Source of the DNA: Shewanella subflava
GTDB lineage: Bacteria; Pseudomonadota; Gammaproteobacteria; Enterobacterales; Shewanellaceae
Direction: 5' to 3'
DNA length: 64,000 bases
Assembly: GCF_025971955.1 (NCBI RefSeq)
Contig: NZ_JAPDMX010000033.1
Location: 186,001 to 250,000 of the forward strand
Shown here: one piece after another, positions 43,719-54,954 of the stretch
Layout of the letters: each line of letters starts with the position of its first letter
How positions within the stretch are numbered: the first letter of the stretch is position 1
Notes under the pieces: generated by a model
Seen by the model: only the letters and a program-made list of their open reading frames with translations
Database searches by the model: none
What the model was told of the DNA's origin: nothing
Program-made: the position numbers and the translations under genes

Positions 43719-44819
43719 ATGTTATTTCGACAAGCCACGCTTAACGATTTACCTCAACTCAATCAAATAGAACAAGACGCCTTTAGTGGCGATAAAATCA
43801 GTGCTCGACAAATGAAACGCTTTGTCAATTCTGAACTTGATCATCTTATCGTAGCAGATGAATGTGGAACACTAGCAGGTTATGCATTGGTTTTGTTCCA
43901 TAGAGGAACCCGTTTAGCTCGCTTATATTCAATCGCAGTTTCCCCTGCATTCAGGGGGCGTAATATTGCATTTGAATTGGTCAGTCAATGCGAGAAAACT
44001 GCCGTTGAACATGGCTTCATTACATTACGCTTAGAAGTAAGAAACGACAATACTGCTGCAAAAAATCTTTATCTTAAAATGGGTTATAAAGTGTTAAAAA
44101 CCCTAGTGCATTATTACGACGACCTTGCCGATGGCGTGAGAATGCACAAACGTTTAGACCCACCAGGGCCTAGCGTGACCCTGAATTTGCCTTTGTATAT
44201 TCAAACCACCGAATTTACTTGCGGCCCTTCATGCTTATTGATGAGTTTTAATGCTTTTGAACCCGTAGCGCATAATCGGATCACCGAGTTAAATATTTGG
44301 CGCGAGGCAACAACCATATTTATGACCAGTGGACATGGGGGGTGCAGTGCAAGAGGACTGGCTATAGCAGCCATAAACCGAGGGTTTAAAGTCGCGCTTC
44401 ACAGTCAAGATGAGCCTGCCCCTTTTATTAGCACGGTAAGGGATCCTAATAAAAAAGCCATTATAGAAATGGTGCATCAGGATTTTAAGCAACAACTCAC
44501 CAACAAGGGCGTTAGCATTGAGCAACAAAATCCCAGTGCAGAGCAAATTTGTGATTGGATCAGTGCAGGATTTCCAGTGTTAATTATGGTCAGCACCTAT
44601 CGCTTAGATGGCAAAAAAGGCCCGCATTGGATTGTACTGACAGGCTTTAATGAGCAATATTTTTTCTTTCACGACCCTTATGTCGAACAGATCGAAAATA
44701 GTATTAACGCAGCTTACGTCCCCATCAATAAAGTACAGTTAATTCAAATGGCCCGATACGGCAAACAAAAACAGATATACTGCCTAGTGATTAAGGGAAA
44801 AAACAAAGATGCTAACTGA
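43719..44819 (+). CDS. GNAT acetyltransferase fused to a C39-like cysteine peptidase
   Basis: 366 residues. Residues 1-145 form a GNAT domain (motif A SPAFRGRNIAFELV, 75-88, and LYLKMGYK). From about 155 a peptidase C39-like domain starts: Q162 and C168 in IQTTEFTCGPSC, with H303 in GPHWIVLTGFN and D319 in FFHDPYV forming a papain-like triad. No signal peptide, so cytosolic. The fusion is expected to acylate amino groups and to cleave or ligate peptides. With the RLAN/RimK ligase it makes a two-gene divergent system; its product is unknown. Shine-Dalgarno weak. Confidence 0.88.
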   Translation: MLFRQATLNDLPQLNQIEQDAFSGDKISARQMKRFVNSELDHLIVADECGTLAGYALVLFHRGTRLARLYSIAVSPAFRGRNIAFELVSQCEKTAVEHGFITLRLEVRNDNTAAKNLYLKMGYKVLKTLVHYYDDLADGVRMHKRLDPPGPSVTLNLPLYIQTTEFTCGPSCLLMSFNAFEPVAHNRITELNIWREATTIFMTSGHGGCSARGLAIAAINRGFKVALHSQDEPAPFISTVRDPNKKAIIEMVHQDFKQQLTNKGVSIEQQNPSAEQICDWISAGFPVLIMVSTYRLDGKKGPHWIVLTGFNEQYFFFHDPYVEQIENSINAAYVPINKVQLIQMARYGKQKQIYCLVIKGKNKDAN

Positions 44820-45065
44820 CCTTCACGCGGGTAAATCACTCTACTGGCGCAAGTAAAACCGCCCTGCTGACTGTATTGAATAACATACGCTCCCAAGAAA
44901 GGGAAAGCTATCGCGGCATTTGCAGCAAAGCAACACGCGCTAGTAATGGTCACTTCAACATGTTGTTGGAACAAAGTACAAGTTTGACTGTAACCAATTG
45001 AAAATGTGTTATTTAGCACTCGTCTTTTGTTTTAGCTACCCGAGTGCTTTACCCATCCGAGTGCT
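44820..45065. repeat. Intergenic region with 14-bp direct repeats near tilS
   Basis: A CCGAGTGCTTTACC copy at 45040-45053 and CCGAGTGCTCTACC at 45057-45070 differ at one base; the second overlaps the tilS stop. AGCACTCG (45015-45022) can also pair with CGAGTGCT (45041-45048), possibly a terminator. A 91-codon minus-strand frame at 44744-45019 starts with GTG and overlaps the C39 gene antisense, so it is not called. Confidence 0.5.
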
Positions 45066-46586
45066 CTACCGAGCCGAGTTGAGATTAAGTAAATCGATTT
45101 TCAGCCCTGGCGCATTATCGTCAGCAAGATAGCGCTTATCTATCCAAAATCCTAATGCAGCAACCAGTTTATCACCATAAAAAAGTAGCGGAATAAGATC
45201 ACGGCGCCAAGGCGCGATGGCTAACTCTTGCCAAAGTTTTTTTAATTCTCGCGGTTTTTGTCGAAACTGCTCAGCAAATTGTGGTTGGCATTTAGTACTG
45301 CCCGACGCAGAAAAACCAATAGAGACTTGATGAATATTATCGGGTAGTTTTAGCCTGAGCCCCTGATGTGCTTTTGCCAGACTGATTTGCCAGTTAAATG
45401 GCGTAACAGCATGTTGATCGCCGCGCATGGCCCGCAACTGATGCCTTAACGTTAAGGCAATACTGTGATTAACCTCGGCATCCGTGGCATTAAGCCAATG
45501 TTGTATTTCAGTGGTCAACCTTGGTGATATATCATCAGCCATTGTTAAATATTCACTGGGTATTGCATAGAGATAATGTCCAAATCGTTTAACGACAATA
45601 CCTGAATAATGAATGTTAATATTGGCATCTTCTTTAGCCTTTAGCGCCTGGCTAAGGATTTGATGTAACTGCACCTGCGATGGCAGGGATAAACCAAGGT
45701 GTGATAAATAGCCTCGAAGAAGTAAAGCTTGCCAAGCTACTGGCGCCTTAGCAAGTAAGCTTAATGATAACCCTGTGCCATTGTATGCCATCGATGAACC
45801 TTGCGACACCGTTAGCATGGCAGGTAAACGCGAACTGATTTCATGCTCGATAAGTTGCTGTTGCTCGTTGATTAACTCCGCACTTCGGCTTGCCGTAACA
45901 GCAATTCTGGGCCAGCGGGTTTTAAGCAGCGGAATAATGTTTAGACGTAAAAAGTTTCTATCGTAACTGTCGTCTTGATTACTCTCATCTTCAATGTGCG
46001 TCAACGCATGCTGAGTAGCAAATTGCTCAATCTCATCACGAGAGACCTGCAACAGCGGTCTCAGTTTATAGTATGGAGAGGTCGTTGAGCCTGCTAATTG
46101 AGACTCGCCCATCGCCGCTAGACCTTTTGGCCCTTGACCACGCTTGAGGGCTAATAACAAGGTTTCTAATTGATCGTCCTGATGATGCGCCGTTAATAAC
46201 ATATCGCCGCTATCAAGATGCTGTTCTATCGCTTGATAACGTGCGTCTCTGGCAACGGCTTCAAGGCTTTGGCGAGGTTTTAAATCAAGTTTAACCCGTT
46301 CAATAATAATAGGAAGATTATAGCTTGCCGCCTTTTGCTGACAATGGGCGGCCCATTTGTCGGCATTATTGCTTAATCCGTGATGCACGTGCACCAGTAA
46401 GCAACCGTCATACCCATAGGCTTTAGCAAACTCACTTAATCCGTAAGCTAACACCTCTGAGTCCACGCCTCCACTATAAGCTAAGACAATCTTAGGCTGA
46501 CGTGTCGCAGTCGTTGTATTTGGGTTTAAAGCTTTATGCTGTAAACACAAGCGGCGAATCTGACCGACAAGCTGTGATTTATCCAT
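45066..46586 (-). CDS. tilS: tRNA(Ile)-lysidine synthetase
   Basis: 506 residues. The N-terminal PP-loop ATPase has SGGVDS at 38-43, VHHGL and AHHQDDQLETLLLALKRGQG. A middle region and a C-terminal domain (about 390-500, ending LAIAPWRRDLIPLLFYGDKLVAALGFWID) match TilS. It lysidinylates C34 of the AUA-reading tRNA-Ile, which is essential for decoding. It follows dnaE by 18 bp. Its length is longer than E. coli TilS (432), as in other marine gammaproteobacteria. Confidence 0.95.
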   Translation of the reverse strand: MDKSQLVGQIRRLCLQHKALNPNTTTATRQPKIVLAYSGGVDSEVLAYGLSEFAKAYGYDGCLLVHVHHGLSNNADKWAAHCQQKAASYNLPIIIERVKLDLKPRQSLEAVARDARYQAIEQHLDSGDMLLTAHHQDDQLETLLLALKRGQGPKGLAAMGESQLAGSTTSPYYKLRPLLQVSRDEIEQFATQHALTHIEDESNQDDSYDRNFLRLNIIPLLKTRWPRIAVTASRSAELINEQQQLIEHEISSRLPAMLTVSQGSSMAYNGTGLSLSLLAKAPVAWQALLLRGYLSHLGLSLPSQVQLHQILSQALKAKEDANINIHYSGIVVKRFGHYLYAIPSEYLTMADDISPRLTTEIQHWLNATDAEVNHSIALTLRHQLRAMRGDQHAVTPFNWQISLAKAHQGLRLKLPDNIHQVSIGFSASGSTKCQPQFAEQFRQKPRELKKLWQELAIAPWRRDLIPLLFYGDKLVAALGFWIDKRYLADDNAPGLKIDLLNLNSAR

Positions 46587-46604
46587 GGCAACGGCTATTC
46601 ATGG

Positions 46605-49600
46605 TTAGTTAAATACAATTTTGACATTACTTGACCCTAATTGAGTTTCTAACGCCAACATCAAATCATCGGATGGATTCACACGCCATTCATCGCCCAA
46701 GGTTAATCGTCCCGCTGCACCTTCTTTGGTGTAATTGATCACAACTGGCACTGCACCGCTTTTCCAGGGTTGTAAGGTTTCTTGAAACTGGTTGAGCCAT
46801 TCAGGTGATAACATCTCGGTACGAATATTCAACTCAACGGCTTTGGCAAAATGGCTTCTTGCTTCGCCAATTTCAATAATATTTCGCCCATTCATACGAT
46901 TACCGCCAGCAAAGTCATCAAAACTGACATCACCTTCACAAATTAAAATACGGTCTTTTTCCAATAAATGACCAAACTTTTCAAATGGCTCAGTAAAAAG
47001 CATGACTTCTAAACGGGCACTTTTATCATCTAATGTCACTAAGCCCATTTTTGAGCCACGCTTAGTCATCATCACCCGAGTGGCCACCACTAAACCAGCG
47101 GCTTTGACCGTTTTACCCCGCTCGGTTGGATGAATGTCTTTTAACCGTCCCGAAGTGTACTGCTTCAGCTCTGCCAAATATTGATTAATTGGATGCCCTG
47201 TTAGGTATAAGCCTAAGGTATCACGCTCACCTTCTAACCAAATTTTATCCGGCCAAGGAGTGCATTCAACAAACTGCTGCTTGTTATCATCGGGCTCATC
47301 ATTGAGTAAACCGAACATGTCATGTTGGCCTATCTCTTGGGCTTTAGCATGTTGAGCCGCGGCTCTGATGGCCTCTGGCAAGGTTGCCATCATCGATGCC
47401 CTATGCGGGCCAAGATTATCCAACGCCCCTGCACAAATGAGTTTTTCAATCACGCGTTTATTAAGCTTCTTTAAATCGATTCGGGCGCAGAAATCAAATA
47501 AATCAACAAAAGGCCCATCTTTGCGCGCTTCAAGAATAGAATCAACCGGGCCTTCACCTACCCCTTTGATTGCACCTATGCCATACACAATATTAAGGTC
47601 ATCATCGACGGTAAACTTAAATAATCCCTTATTTACATCTGGCGGAATTAACGGTATTCCCATGCGTTCACATTCGTCAACCAAGGTCACAATCTTATCA
47701 GTGTTATCCATATCAGCAGACATTACCGCCGCCATAAACTGCGCTGGATAATGAGTTTTAAGCCACAAGGTTTGATAAGAAACTAATGCGTATGCTGCGG
47801 AATGAGATTTGTTGAAACCATAACCCGCAAACTTTTCAACCAAATCGAAGATTTTCATCGACAGTTCACCGTCGATACCGTTTTTAATTGCACCTTCTTT
47901 GAAAATACTTCGTTGCTTAGCCATTTCTTCAGGTTTCTTTTTACCCATAGCACGACGCAGCATATCTGCGCCGCCTAAGGTATAACCTGATAATACCTGA
48001 GCAATCTGCATCACCTGCTCTTGATACAAAATGATGCCATAGGTGGGTGATAATAACTCTTTTAATGACTCATGCTGATATTGTGCATCAGGGTATGACA
48101 CTTCTTCACGGCCATGTTTACGCTCAATAAAGTTATCAACCATGCCAGATTGCAATGGGCCAGGACGGAAAAGCGCCACCAAAGCAATCATATCTTCAAA
48201 GCAGTCTGGTTGTAGACGCTTAATCAGATCTTTCATACCGCGGGATTCAAGCTGGAAAACGGCGGTCGTTTCGTAGCGTTGCAGTAATCTAAAGCACGCA
48301 GGATCATCTAGCTTAATCGCTTCGATACGAACAGGCTCTTTGCCCTGTTTGAGCAGACGCGGATTGATCATCTGCAACGCCCAATCAATGATGGTAAGCG
48401 TACGTAAGCCTAAGAAGTCAAATTTAACTAACCCTGCGGTTTCAACATCATTTTTATCAAACTGTGTAACTGGGTTTAGACCCTCTGCGTCACAATATAA
48501 TGGTGAAAAATCTGTAATACGTGTTGGCGCAATAACCACACCACCAGCATGTTTACCGGCATTTCGAGTGACGCCTTCTAAGCGTCGACACATATCGATA
48601 AGCTCTTTGACATCTTCATCTGCGGCGTAAGCTTCTGGTAATGCAGGCTCTACCTCAAAAGCTTTTGCAAGGGTCATTCCGGGTTCTGCTGGGATCATCT
48701 TTGTCAGGCGTTCTACAAAACCATAGGGATGGCCTAATACCCTGCCAACGTCACGAACAACTGCTTTGGCGGCCATGGTACCAAAGGTGATAATTTGCGA
48801 TACGGCTTCACGGCCATACAAATCTGCCACATGGTCAATTACCTCATCACGTCGGTCCATACAAAAATCGACGTCAAAATCGGGCATTGAAACACGTTCT
48901 GGGTTCAAAAAACGCTCAAACAGTAAATCATATTCTAGTGGGTCAAGATCGGTAATCTTTAACGCATACGCCACTAACGAACCAGCTCCTGAACCACGAC
49001 CGGGGCCAACCGGAATACCATGGTCTTTCCCCCATTGAATAAACTCCATTACAATTAAGAAGTATCCAGGAAATCCCATTTGGTTAATGACTTTTAGTTC
49101 AATAGCTAAGCGCTCGTCGTATTCAGCTCTTCTCGCCAATCGTATTGCCGGATCTGGAAATAAAAATGCTAAACGTTCCTCAAGGCCTTTTTCGGATACC
49201 TCAACCAAAAAGTCTTCAATCGACAAATCGCCAGTAGGAAAATTAGGTAAAAAGTATTCATGTAAGCGAATCGTCACGTTACAGCGTTTAGCAATTTCCA
49301 CCGTGTTGCTAAGTGCTGAGGGGATATCTTTAAACAGTTCACACATTTCATCTTCACTACGAAGATACTGCTCTGCACTGTAGGTTTTAGGACGACGGGG
49401 ATCTGCAAGGGTAAAGCCATCATGAATGGCCACACGTATTTCATGTGATTCAAAATCATCTGGCTTTAAAAACACAACCTGATTTGTTGCTACAACGGGA
49501 ATTGCGTTTTTTGATGCCAGTTCAACCGCCATGTGTAAATAACGTTCTTCATCAGGACGGTTGGTGCGGATAAGTTCTAGAAAATAGCGATCATTGAAAT

Positions 49601-50081
49601 GCGTTTGGTAGAAAGCAACTAACTCATCGACCTGACCTTGGTTACCTTTTAATAAAGCTTTACCAATATCGCCTTCTTTAGCGCCCGATAAAATCAAAAT
49701 GCCTTTGTTATAGGTAACAAGCCAGGATTGGTCGATAACCACTCGGCCATTAACTTGACCACGAAGGTAAGCTTCACTGATAAGCTGGGTTAAATTTTGA
49801 TAGCCATCATTATCCATAGCGATAATGGTTAAAGCACAAAGCTCTTTATCAAAACCAGGCACTTGCATCCAAAAGTCTGCACCGATAATAGGTTTAATGC
49901 CGACGCCGTGAGCACCACCATAAAACTTAACCAGACCACAAAAATTGTTTTGGTCTGTTAAAGCTAAGGCCGCCATCCCCTGTGCTTCCGCCGCCGCTAA
50001 GATAGGTTTAACCTTAGCAACACCATCACTCATGGAAAAATCACTGTGGACGCGTAAATGCACAAAACGAGGATCGGACAT
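46605..50081 (-). CDS. dnaE: DNA polymerase III alpha subunit
   Basis: 1158 residues when started at ATG 50081 ([17 protein letters not shown]), near E. coli length; an in-frame upstream extension to 50153 would add 24 unconserved residues and is rejected. PHP domain at the start, then PolC-type palm with PDFDVDFC (metal-binding Asp residues), [21 protein letters not shown], finger motifs and a late OB-fold ([26 protein letters not shown]). It is the replicative polymerase. No accA follows, unlike E. coli. Adjacent rnhB lies upstream by 181 bp and tilS downstream by 18 bp. Confidence 0.97.
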   Translation of the reverse strand: MSDPRFVHLRVHSDFSMSDGVAKVKPILAAAEAQGMAALALTDQNNFCGLVKFYGGAHGVGIKPIIGADFWMQVPGFDKELCALTIIAMDNDGYQNLTQLISEAYLRGQVNGRVVIDQSWLVTYNKGILILSGAKEGDIGKALLKGNQGQVDELVAFYQTHFNDRYFLELIRTNRPDEERYLHMAVELASKNAIPVVATNQVVFLKPDDFESHEIRVAIHDGFTLADPRRPKTYSAEQYLRSEDEMCELFKDIPSALSNTVEIAKRCNVTIRLHEYFLPNFPTGDLSIEDFLVEVSEKGLEERLAFLFPDPAIRLARRAEYDERLAIELKVINQMGFPGYFLIVMEFIQWGKDHGIPVGPGRGSGAGSLVAYALKITDLDPLEYDLLFERFLNPERVSMPDFDVDFCMDRRDEVIDHVADLYGREAVSQIITFGTMAAKAVVRDVGRVLGHPYGFVERLTKMIPAEPGMTLAKAFEVEPALPEAYAADEDVKELIDMCRRLEGVTRNAGKHAGGVVIAPTRITDFSPLYCDAEGLNPVTQFDKNDVETAGLVKFDFLGLRTLTIIDWALQMINPRLLKQGKEPVRIEAIKLDDPACFRLLQRYETTAVFQLESRGMKDLIKRLQPDCFEDMIALVALFRPGPLQSGMVDNFIERKHGREEVSYPDAQYQHESLKELLSPTYGIILYQEQVMQIAQVLSGYTLGGADMLRRAMGKKKPEEMAKQRSIFKEGAIKNGIDGELSMKIFDLVEKFAGYGFNKSHSAAYALVSYQTLWLKTHYPAQFMAAVMSADMDNTDKIVTLVDECERMGIPLIPPDVNKGLFKFTVDDDLNIVYGIGAIKGVGEGPVDSILEARKDGPFVDLFDFCARIDLKKLNKRVIEKLICAGALDNLGPHRASMMATLPEAIRAAAQHAKAQEIGQHDMFGLLNDEPDDNKQQFVECTPWPDKIWLEGERDTLGLYLTGHPINQYLAELKQYTSGRLKDIHPTERGKTVKAAGLVVATRVMMTKRGSKMGLVTLDDKSARLEVMLFTEPFEKFGHLLEKDRILICEGDVSFDDFAGGNRMNGRNIIEIGEARSHFAKAVELNIRTEMLSPEWLNQFQETLQPWKSGAVPVVINYTKEGAAGRLTLGDEWRVNPSDDLMLALETQLGSSNVKIVFN

Positions 50082-50262
50082 AGATAAATTTCTTATTTTT
50101 CGATGGTAAAATAGATGCAAAAATGCAATAGAAAATACCGACAAGACTAGCAAACATTCACATCAGTGCCAATGATTTAGCGATGACTATACAGATATGA
50201 CTCAACAGGACAATTGCTCACTGAACGTGTTAAAAACACAAAGATGAAGCTTTTTCCAACAA

Positions 50263-50898
50263 TTATGGTTGATTTAAACGATCTGCAACAGGTTTAAAAC
50301 TTTTTCGATGCTCATCGAGGACACCAAATTGAGTCAGCGCGTCAAAATGCGCTTTAGTTGGATAGCCTTTGTGCTTAGCAAAACCATACTGCGGGTGTTT
50401 AGCATCAAGTTCAAGCATTTCTTGATCTCTCACGACTTTGGCAATAATGGATGCTGCGCTGATGGCACTGACTAGTCCATCCCCTTTGATAATTGCATGA
50501 GATTGTATGCCAAAATCGGGAACACGGTTTCCATCAACAAGCACTCTTTGAGGCGTTATTGCTAATCCTGCTACAGCACGCTGCATGGCTAACAGGGTGG
50601 CGTGCAAAATATTCAGCTGGTCGATTTCCTCTGGGCTAGCACGCCCGACACTCACCGCAAGGGCATTGTCATATATTGTTTGATATAGCGCATTTCGGCG
50701 CTTTTCAGATAACTTTTTAGAGTCATTTAAGCCATCGATGGGGCGGCTGGGATCTAATATCACCGCGGCAGTCACTACATCGCCGACTAATGGCCCACGG
50801 CCGACCTCATCAACGCCGGCAACACAGCCTTGCGATAACAAAGACACCTGTTCTGGAGTGATATTTTTAATCACTGTCGGCAAAGCAAGGTTGTTCAT
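50263..50898 (-). CDS. rnhB: Ribonuclease HII
   Basis: 211 residues. Active-site segment [15 protein letters not shown] with D30 and E31, [11 protein letters not shown], and a central LVDGNRVPD and conserved [12 protein letters not shown] show the four-acid RNase HII fold. It removes RNA primers and misincorporated ribonucleotides from DNA. It lies 19 bp after lpxB and upstream of dnaE, the conserved order of the gammaproteobacterial lipid A cluster. Confidence 0.96.
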   Translation of the reverse strand: MNNLALPTVIKNITPEQVSLLSQGCVAGVDEVGRGPLVGDVVTAAVILDPSRPIDGLNDSKKLSEKRRNALYQTIYDNALAVSVGRASPEEIDQLNILHATLLAMQRAVAGLAITPQRVLVDGNRVPDFGIQSHAIIKGDGLVSAISAASIIAKVVRDQEMLELDAKHPQYGFAKHKGYPTKAHFDALTQFGVLDEHRKSFKPVADRLNQP

Positions 50899-50917
50899 AG
50901 CAGTCTCGTTAACTTAA

Positions 50918-52063
50918 TCAAGCATTAATTAAAGCGACAACGGCATCGGCTGCGCGCTCACTTGCATTGCATCTAAGTAATTCATGCAATTGCTCAAAGC
51001 GAGTTTTAAGGGGGCTAAAGTCTTTATCCAACTGGTTAATTACGGCATCTGCAATTAACTGAGGATGACAATCGGCTTGAATTAACTCGGGCACAATGGT
51101 TTCATTAGCTAATAAATTAGGTAACGAATAGTTGGAAATTTGCATCATGCGCACTGCTATTGCGTAAGTGATGGGGCTGACACGGTAAGAGACAACCATA
51201 GGACGCTTTACTAACATCGCTTCTAAGGTTGCGGTGCCAGATGCTAATAAAATGCAGTCAGCAGCGGCCATGACCTCACGGGATTGACCATCAATAATAT
51301 CAATGGCTAAATCCGGAGCAAATTTTTCTAACGCTTCAGTAAACTGTTTACGCCGCGCCTCGTTAACAACGGGGGTCACAAACTTAATATCGGGATAGAC
51401 ATCTTTAACCAATCTAGCCGCTTTGATAAATGGCTCTGCAAGTTGTGCTAACTCCCCACCGCGTGAACCAGGTAACACAGCTAAGTACTCAGCTTCAATA
51501 TTTAACCCCAATTGCTCGCGGGCGGCTAACTTATCACTTTGCATTGGGATATCATCAGCCAAAGTATGGCCGACAAATGTGCATGGCACGTTATGTTTAT
51601 CGTAGAAAGCTTTTTCAAATGGCAATAATGACAATACCATATTGGTTGCTTTGGCTATTTTAAAAATACGTTTAGGTCGCCATGCCCACACGGACGGGCT
51701 GACATAATGAACCGTTTTAAAACCTTTATTTTTTAGTTTAAGTTCAAGGCCAATATTAAAGTCGGGGGCATCAATACCAATAAAACAATCGGGTTTAATC
51801 GCACAAATCTGCTCAATTAAACTTGCACGCACTTTTAATAAACGCGGCAAGCGAGACAACACTTCGACTATCCCCATCACTGCCAGTTCTTCCATTGAGA
51901 ACCAAGATTGAAAGCCTAAAGCTTGCATACGAGGACCACCAATGCCAACGAATGTTGCATCGGGATAACGTAATTTAAGCGATTTAATTAATCCGGCACC
52001 TAGAATATCGCCGGAGATTTCTCCGGCGACCATGGCAAATATTGGGGAAGTTGATTTGCTCAT
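50918..52063 (-). CDS. lpxB: Lipid-A-disaccharide synthase
   Basis: 381 residues from ATG 52063, starting [19 protein letters not shown]; the in-frame extension to 52147 overlaps lpxA and is not conserved. Glycosyltransferase family 19: [42 protein letters not shown] and LPGSRGGE are hallmark segments. It joins 2,3-diacylglucosamine-1-phosphate and UDP-2,3-diacylglucosamine into lipid A disaccharide at the inner membrane. Its start lies eight bases beyond lpxA. Confidence 0.96.
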   Translation of the reverse strand: MSKSTSPIFAMVAGEISGDILGAGLIKSLKLRYPDATFVGIGGPRMQALGFQSWFSMEELAVMGIVEVLSRLPRLLKVRASLIEQICAIKPDCFIGIDAPDFNIGLELKLKNKGFKTVHYVSPSVWAWRPKRIFKIAKATNMVLSLLPFEKAFYDKHNVPCTFVGHTLADDIPMQSDKLAAREQLGLNIEAEYLAVLPGSRGGELAQLAEPFIKAARLVKDVYPDIKFVTPVVNEARRKQFTEALEKFAPDLAIDIIDGQSREVMAAADCILLASGTATLEAMLVKRPMVVSYRVSPITYAIAVRMMQISNYSLPNLLANETIVPELIQADCHPQLIADAVINQLDKDFSPLKTRFEQLHELLRCNASERAADAVVALINA

Positions 52064-52070
52064 TGCGTAA

Positions 52071-52841
52071 CTATCGAATGATCCCACGTGAAGATGTAGT
52101 GATAAAATCGACCATTGATTGTACATATTGATCATTTTCGGCATCAATAGCTATTTCAGCTAATGCTTCATCAATGGTTAAGTTTTTGCGGTATAAGGCT
52201 TTGTAGGCTCTACGAATAGCATGCTGAGTTTCTTTACTAAACCCACGACGCTTTAACCCTTCAACATTCAAACCACGGGGAATAGCTGGAGTGCCTGCGG
52301 CCATCACAAATGGAGGCACATCTTGGAAAATTGTCGATGAGCCCGCAGTAAACGCATGGGCACCAATATGGACAAACTGATGTACACCCGTCATGCCACC
52401 AAGAATAACATGATCACCAACATGAACATGGCCTGCTATAGAGGCATTATTGGCCATGATGACGTTATTGCCAACAACGCAGTCGTGGGCAATGTGAACA
52501 TACGCCATGAACAAATTATTCGAACCTATACGTGTTTCACTATTGTCTTGAACAGTACCACGATGAATGGTGACGGATTCGCGAATGATATTGTTATCAC
52601 CCATGATTAAACGAGTCGGTTCACCAGCGTATTTTTTATCTTGGCACTCTTCACCGACAGAGGCGAATTGAAAAATTCGATTGCCCTTACCTATCACTGT
52701 AGGGCCTTTAACCACGACATGGGAACTGATCCAGGTATCATCACCAATTTCAACGTCGGCGCCAATGTAACTCCAAGGACCAATGGTGACATTGTTACCG
52801 ATTTTGGCATCAGGGTGAACAAACGCTAGTTTATCAATCAC
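52071..52841 (-). CDS. lpxA: UDP-N-acetylglucosamine acyltransferase
   Basis: 256 residues from a GTG at 52841 that overlaps the fabZ stop (GTGA), with the protein then starting [14 protein letters not shown] like other LpxA proteins; the longer frame to 52865 adds eight residues inside fabZ. Hexapeptide left-handed beta-helix with many [LIV]G repeats, catalytic His in YVHIAHDC and a C-terminal helical domain ([23 protein letters not shown]). It transfers R-3-hydroxyacyl from ACP to UDP-GlcNAc, the first lipid A step. Confidence 0.95.
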   Translation of the reverse strand: MIDKLAFVHPDAKIGNNVTIGPWSYIGADVEIGDDTWISSHVVVKGPTVIGKGNRIFQFASVGEECQDKKYAGEPTRLIMGDNNIIRESVTIHRGTVQDNSETRIGSNNLFMAYVHIAHDCVVGNNVIMANNASIAGHVHVGDHVILGGMTGVHQFVHIGAHAFTAGSSTIFQDVPPFVMAAGTPAIPRGLNVEGLKRRGFSKETQHAIRRAYKALYRKNLTIDEALAEIAIDAENDQYVQSMVDFITTSSRGIIR

Positions 52842-53299
52842 TTTTGAATCTCTCTTCGAGCACACATAATTTCAGCGGAACACACAACTTCGCCATCGAC
52901 ACGTGCTTCACCAACGAAAACACCAATACCGCGGCGCTCTTTAATCATTTTGACGTGAAAATGAATTTGGTCTCCGGGTTCAACGACTCGTTTAAAACGC
53001 GCTTTATCAATGCCAGCAAAATAATACAATACATCCGGTGAAGGCTCTGCGCTCATGGTTTTGAAAGCAAGTAAACCTGTGGCTTGCGCCATGGCTTCTA
53101 GAATCAACACACCAGGCATAACCGGCGCGACAGGAAAATGCCCTTGAAAGAAAGGTTCGTTAATTGTCACGTTTTTTATCGCGTGAAGTTGTTCACCAAC
53201 GGTGTAATCTAGTACGCGATCTATCAGTAAAAATGGATATCTATGTGGCAGATATTTTAAGATTTCTTTAATATCCATGGTGTTTAATGGGTTCGACAC
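52838..53299 (-). CDS. fabZ: 3-hydroxyacyl-[acyl-carrier-protein] dehydratase FabZ
   Basis: 153 residues, hot-dog fold. [11 protein letters not shown] (19-29), catalytic His54 in [11 protein letters not shown] and Glu68 in LILEAMAQ are present. It dehydrates 3-hydroxyacyl-ACP in fatty-acid elongation. It overlaps lpxA by four bases and follows lpxD by 43 bp, linking acyl-chain supply with lipid A synthesis. Confidence 0.97.
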   Translation of the reverse strand: MSNPLNTMDIKEILKYLPHRYPFLLIDRVLDYTVGEQLHAIKNVTINEPFFQGHFPVAPVMPGVLILEAMAQATGLLAFKTMSAEPSPDVLYYFAGIDKARFKRVVEPGDQIHFHVKMIKERRGIGVFVGEARVDGEVVCSAEIMCARREIQK

Positions 53300-53342
53300 T
53301 CTCGATTCCTTAACTCAAGTTAATGAGCTTTATAGCTAACAG

Positions 53343-54365
53343 TTATTCAGATTCTGATGATTTTTCAAGTTTTTTAACTCGATTGAATAGATCATCTAAA
53401 TGGCGGAACCTGACTGTGTTTCGACGCCATAACTTATTTTCCATTGCCACAGTGGCTGAAGAATAAACGCCTTTCTCTCTAATTACACTCGTCACGTTAG
53501 TGGCACCGCTGATATGGGTACCGTCTGCAATAGATAAATGTCCTGAAATAGCGCAATGGCCACCTAAAATACAATATTTACCAATAACAACACTGCCCGC
53601 TAAAGTCGTATTACCCGCAATGGCTGTGTTTTGTCCAATAATCACATTATGGGCAATTTGAACTTGATTATCGATGATCACACCGTCATGAATTTCAGTG
53701 TCAGACAACGCACCGCGGTCAATGCTAGTGCAAGCACCTATTTCAACATTATTGCCAATCTTCACGCCGCCAGTTTGGGGGATTTTAATCCAATTACCGC
53801 GCTCATTGGCATAACCAAACCCATCGGAACCAATAACGGTTGATGAATGTATAATACAATCCGAACCAATGTGCACATTATGGTAAACAGTAACATTAGC
53901 CCATAAACGCGTGTTTTGACCAATTATGCTGTATTCACCCACCACAGAACCTGCACCAATTTGCACGTTATCACTGAGTATTGCGTTAGCACAAATCACC
54001 GCATTTGCACCAATTGACACATTTTCACCAAGCTTAGCGCTAGAATCAATTTGTGCGCTAGGATGAATACCATACGCTGCGTTCGGGGTAGTATCAAGGT
54101 GCTGGGCAATTCGGGCAAATGCCACATAAGGATCAGCAACTATAACCGCAATACCTTGATAAAATTCAGCTTCTTTCTCACTCAATAATACCGCGCTGGC
54201 TTGAGTTGCCTCAAGCTGAGCGCGGTATTTACTATTGGCTAGAAAAGAAATTTGACCTTCTACCGCATCTTCAAGTGTGGCTACGCTTTGAATGATAACC
54301 GAATCATCCCCACGAATAGTTGCATTTAGCAGCTGGCCAATTTCTTTTAAAGTCATTTGTTGCAT
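53343..54365 (-). CDS. lpxD: UDP-3-O-(3-hydroxymyristoyl)glucosamine N-acyltransferase
   Basis: 340 residues. An N-terminal uridine-binding domain (to about 105) with [22 protein letters not shown] is followed by a left-handed beta-helix of hexapeptide repeats ([20 protein letters not shown] onward). The catalytic His lies in [13 protein letters not shown]-terminal helix ends the protein. It adds the second 3-hydroxyacyl chain of lipid A. The first ATG has AAGG ten bases upstream; an ATG three codons on is possible. Confidence 0.96.
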   Translation of the reverse strand: MQQMTLKEIGQLLNATIRGDDSVIIQSVATLEDAVEGQISFLANSKYRAQLEATQASAVLLSEKEAEFYQGIAVIVADPYVAFARIAQHLDTTPNAAYGIHPSAQIDSSAKLGENVSIGANAVICANAILSDNVQIGAGSVVGEYSIIGQNTRLWANVTVYHNVHIGSDCIIHSSTVIGSDGFGYANERGNWIKIPQTGGVKIGNNVEIGACTSIDRGALSDTEIHDGVIIDNQVQIAHNVIIGQNTAIAGNTTLAGSVVIGKYCILGGHCAISGHLSIADGTHISGATNVTSVIREKGVYSSATVAMENKLWRRNTVRFRHLDDLFNRVKKLEKSSESE

Positions 54366-54391
54366 AGTATCTTTGCCTTAAACGTTCTGGC

Positions 54392-54898
54392 TTATTTACC
54401 TTTACTTAATGCTTCAACCACTTTACCGCTGATATCAGCATCTGGCTTAACAAAAATTACCGCACCACGTTGCAATACCATGTCATATTTTTCTTTTTCA
54501 GCAATGGTATTAATCACTTTTTGTACTTGTACTAGTAGTTTATTTTGCTCTTCACCTTGACGACGACGCATATCTTCATCAAGTGCTTTGCCTTTTAGTT
54601 GAAACTCAGACTTTAATGATTCCATTTTACGAACCATGTCAGTTTTTTGAGTATCACTCATCAACGCACCATCACGTTGCTGTTTTTCAACCATAGAACG
54701 CATTTCTTCCTGCATCTTCTGGACTTCAGCAACACGATCACCAAATTCAGCTTTTAATGATTTAGAAATTTGTTCACGTTGTGGTAGTTGTTCAAATACT
54801 TCGCCCATATCCACTACTGCAATTTTTTCAGCATGCGCCATCATAGGTGCAGCCAAAAAAGCTAATGTTACTAATGTGCGATTGACCATCTTTTTCAA
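54392..54898 (-). CDS. skp: Periplasmic chaperone Skp (OmpH)
   Basis: 168 residues if started at the TTG at 54898, chosen because AAGGAG ends six bases upstream; ATG 54889 is three codons further. A signal peptide ends at MMAHA, followed by EKIAVVDMGEVFEQLPQ, which aligns with Skp. The middle is a long charged coiled coil (about 50-120) with KSEFQLKGKALDEDMRRRQGEEQNK, forming the trimeric jellyfish tentacles that hold unfolded outer-membrane proteins. It lies between bamA (32 bp) and lpxD (27 bp), the conserved order. Confidence 0.92.
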   Translation of the reverse strand: MKKMVNRTLVTLAFLAAPMMAHAEKIAVVDMGEVFEQLPQREQISKSLKAEFGDRVAEVQKMQEEMRSMVEKQQRDGALMSDTQKTDMVRKMESLKSEFQLKGKALDEDMRRRQGEEQNKLLVQVQKVINTIAEKEKYDMVLQRGAVIFVKPDADISGKVVEALSKGK

Positions 54899-54954
54899 AG
54901 TAGACTCCTTGTTAATAGACACTTGTTCAGCAAAACTTGCCGAGTGTATTCGTT

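Noticed and set aside
44744-45019. 91-codon minus-strand frame near the GNAT-C39 gene
   Set aside because: Antisense to the C39 domain for part of its length, GTG start without a ribosome-binding site, no recognised family.
50082-50153. 24-residue N-terminal extension of DnaE
   Set aside because: The conserved DnaE start [16 protein letters not shown] begins at 50081; the extension is hydrophobic and unconserved.
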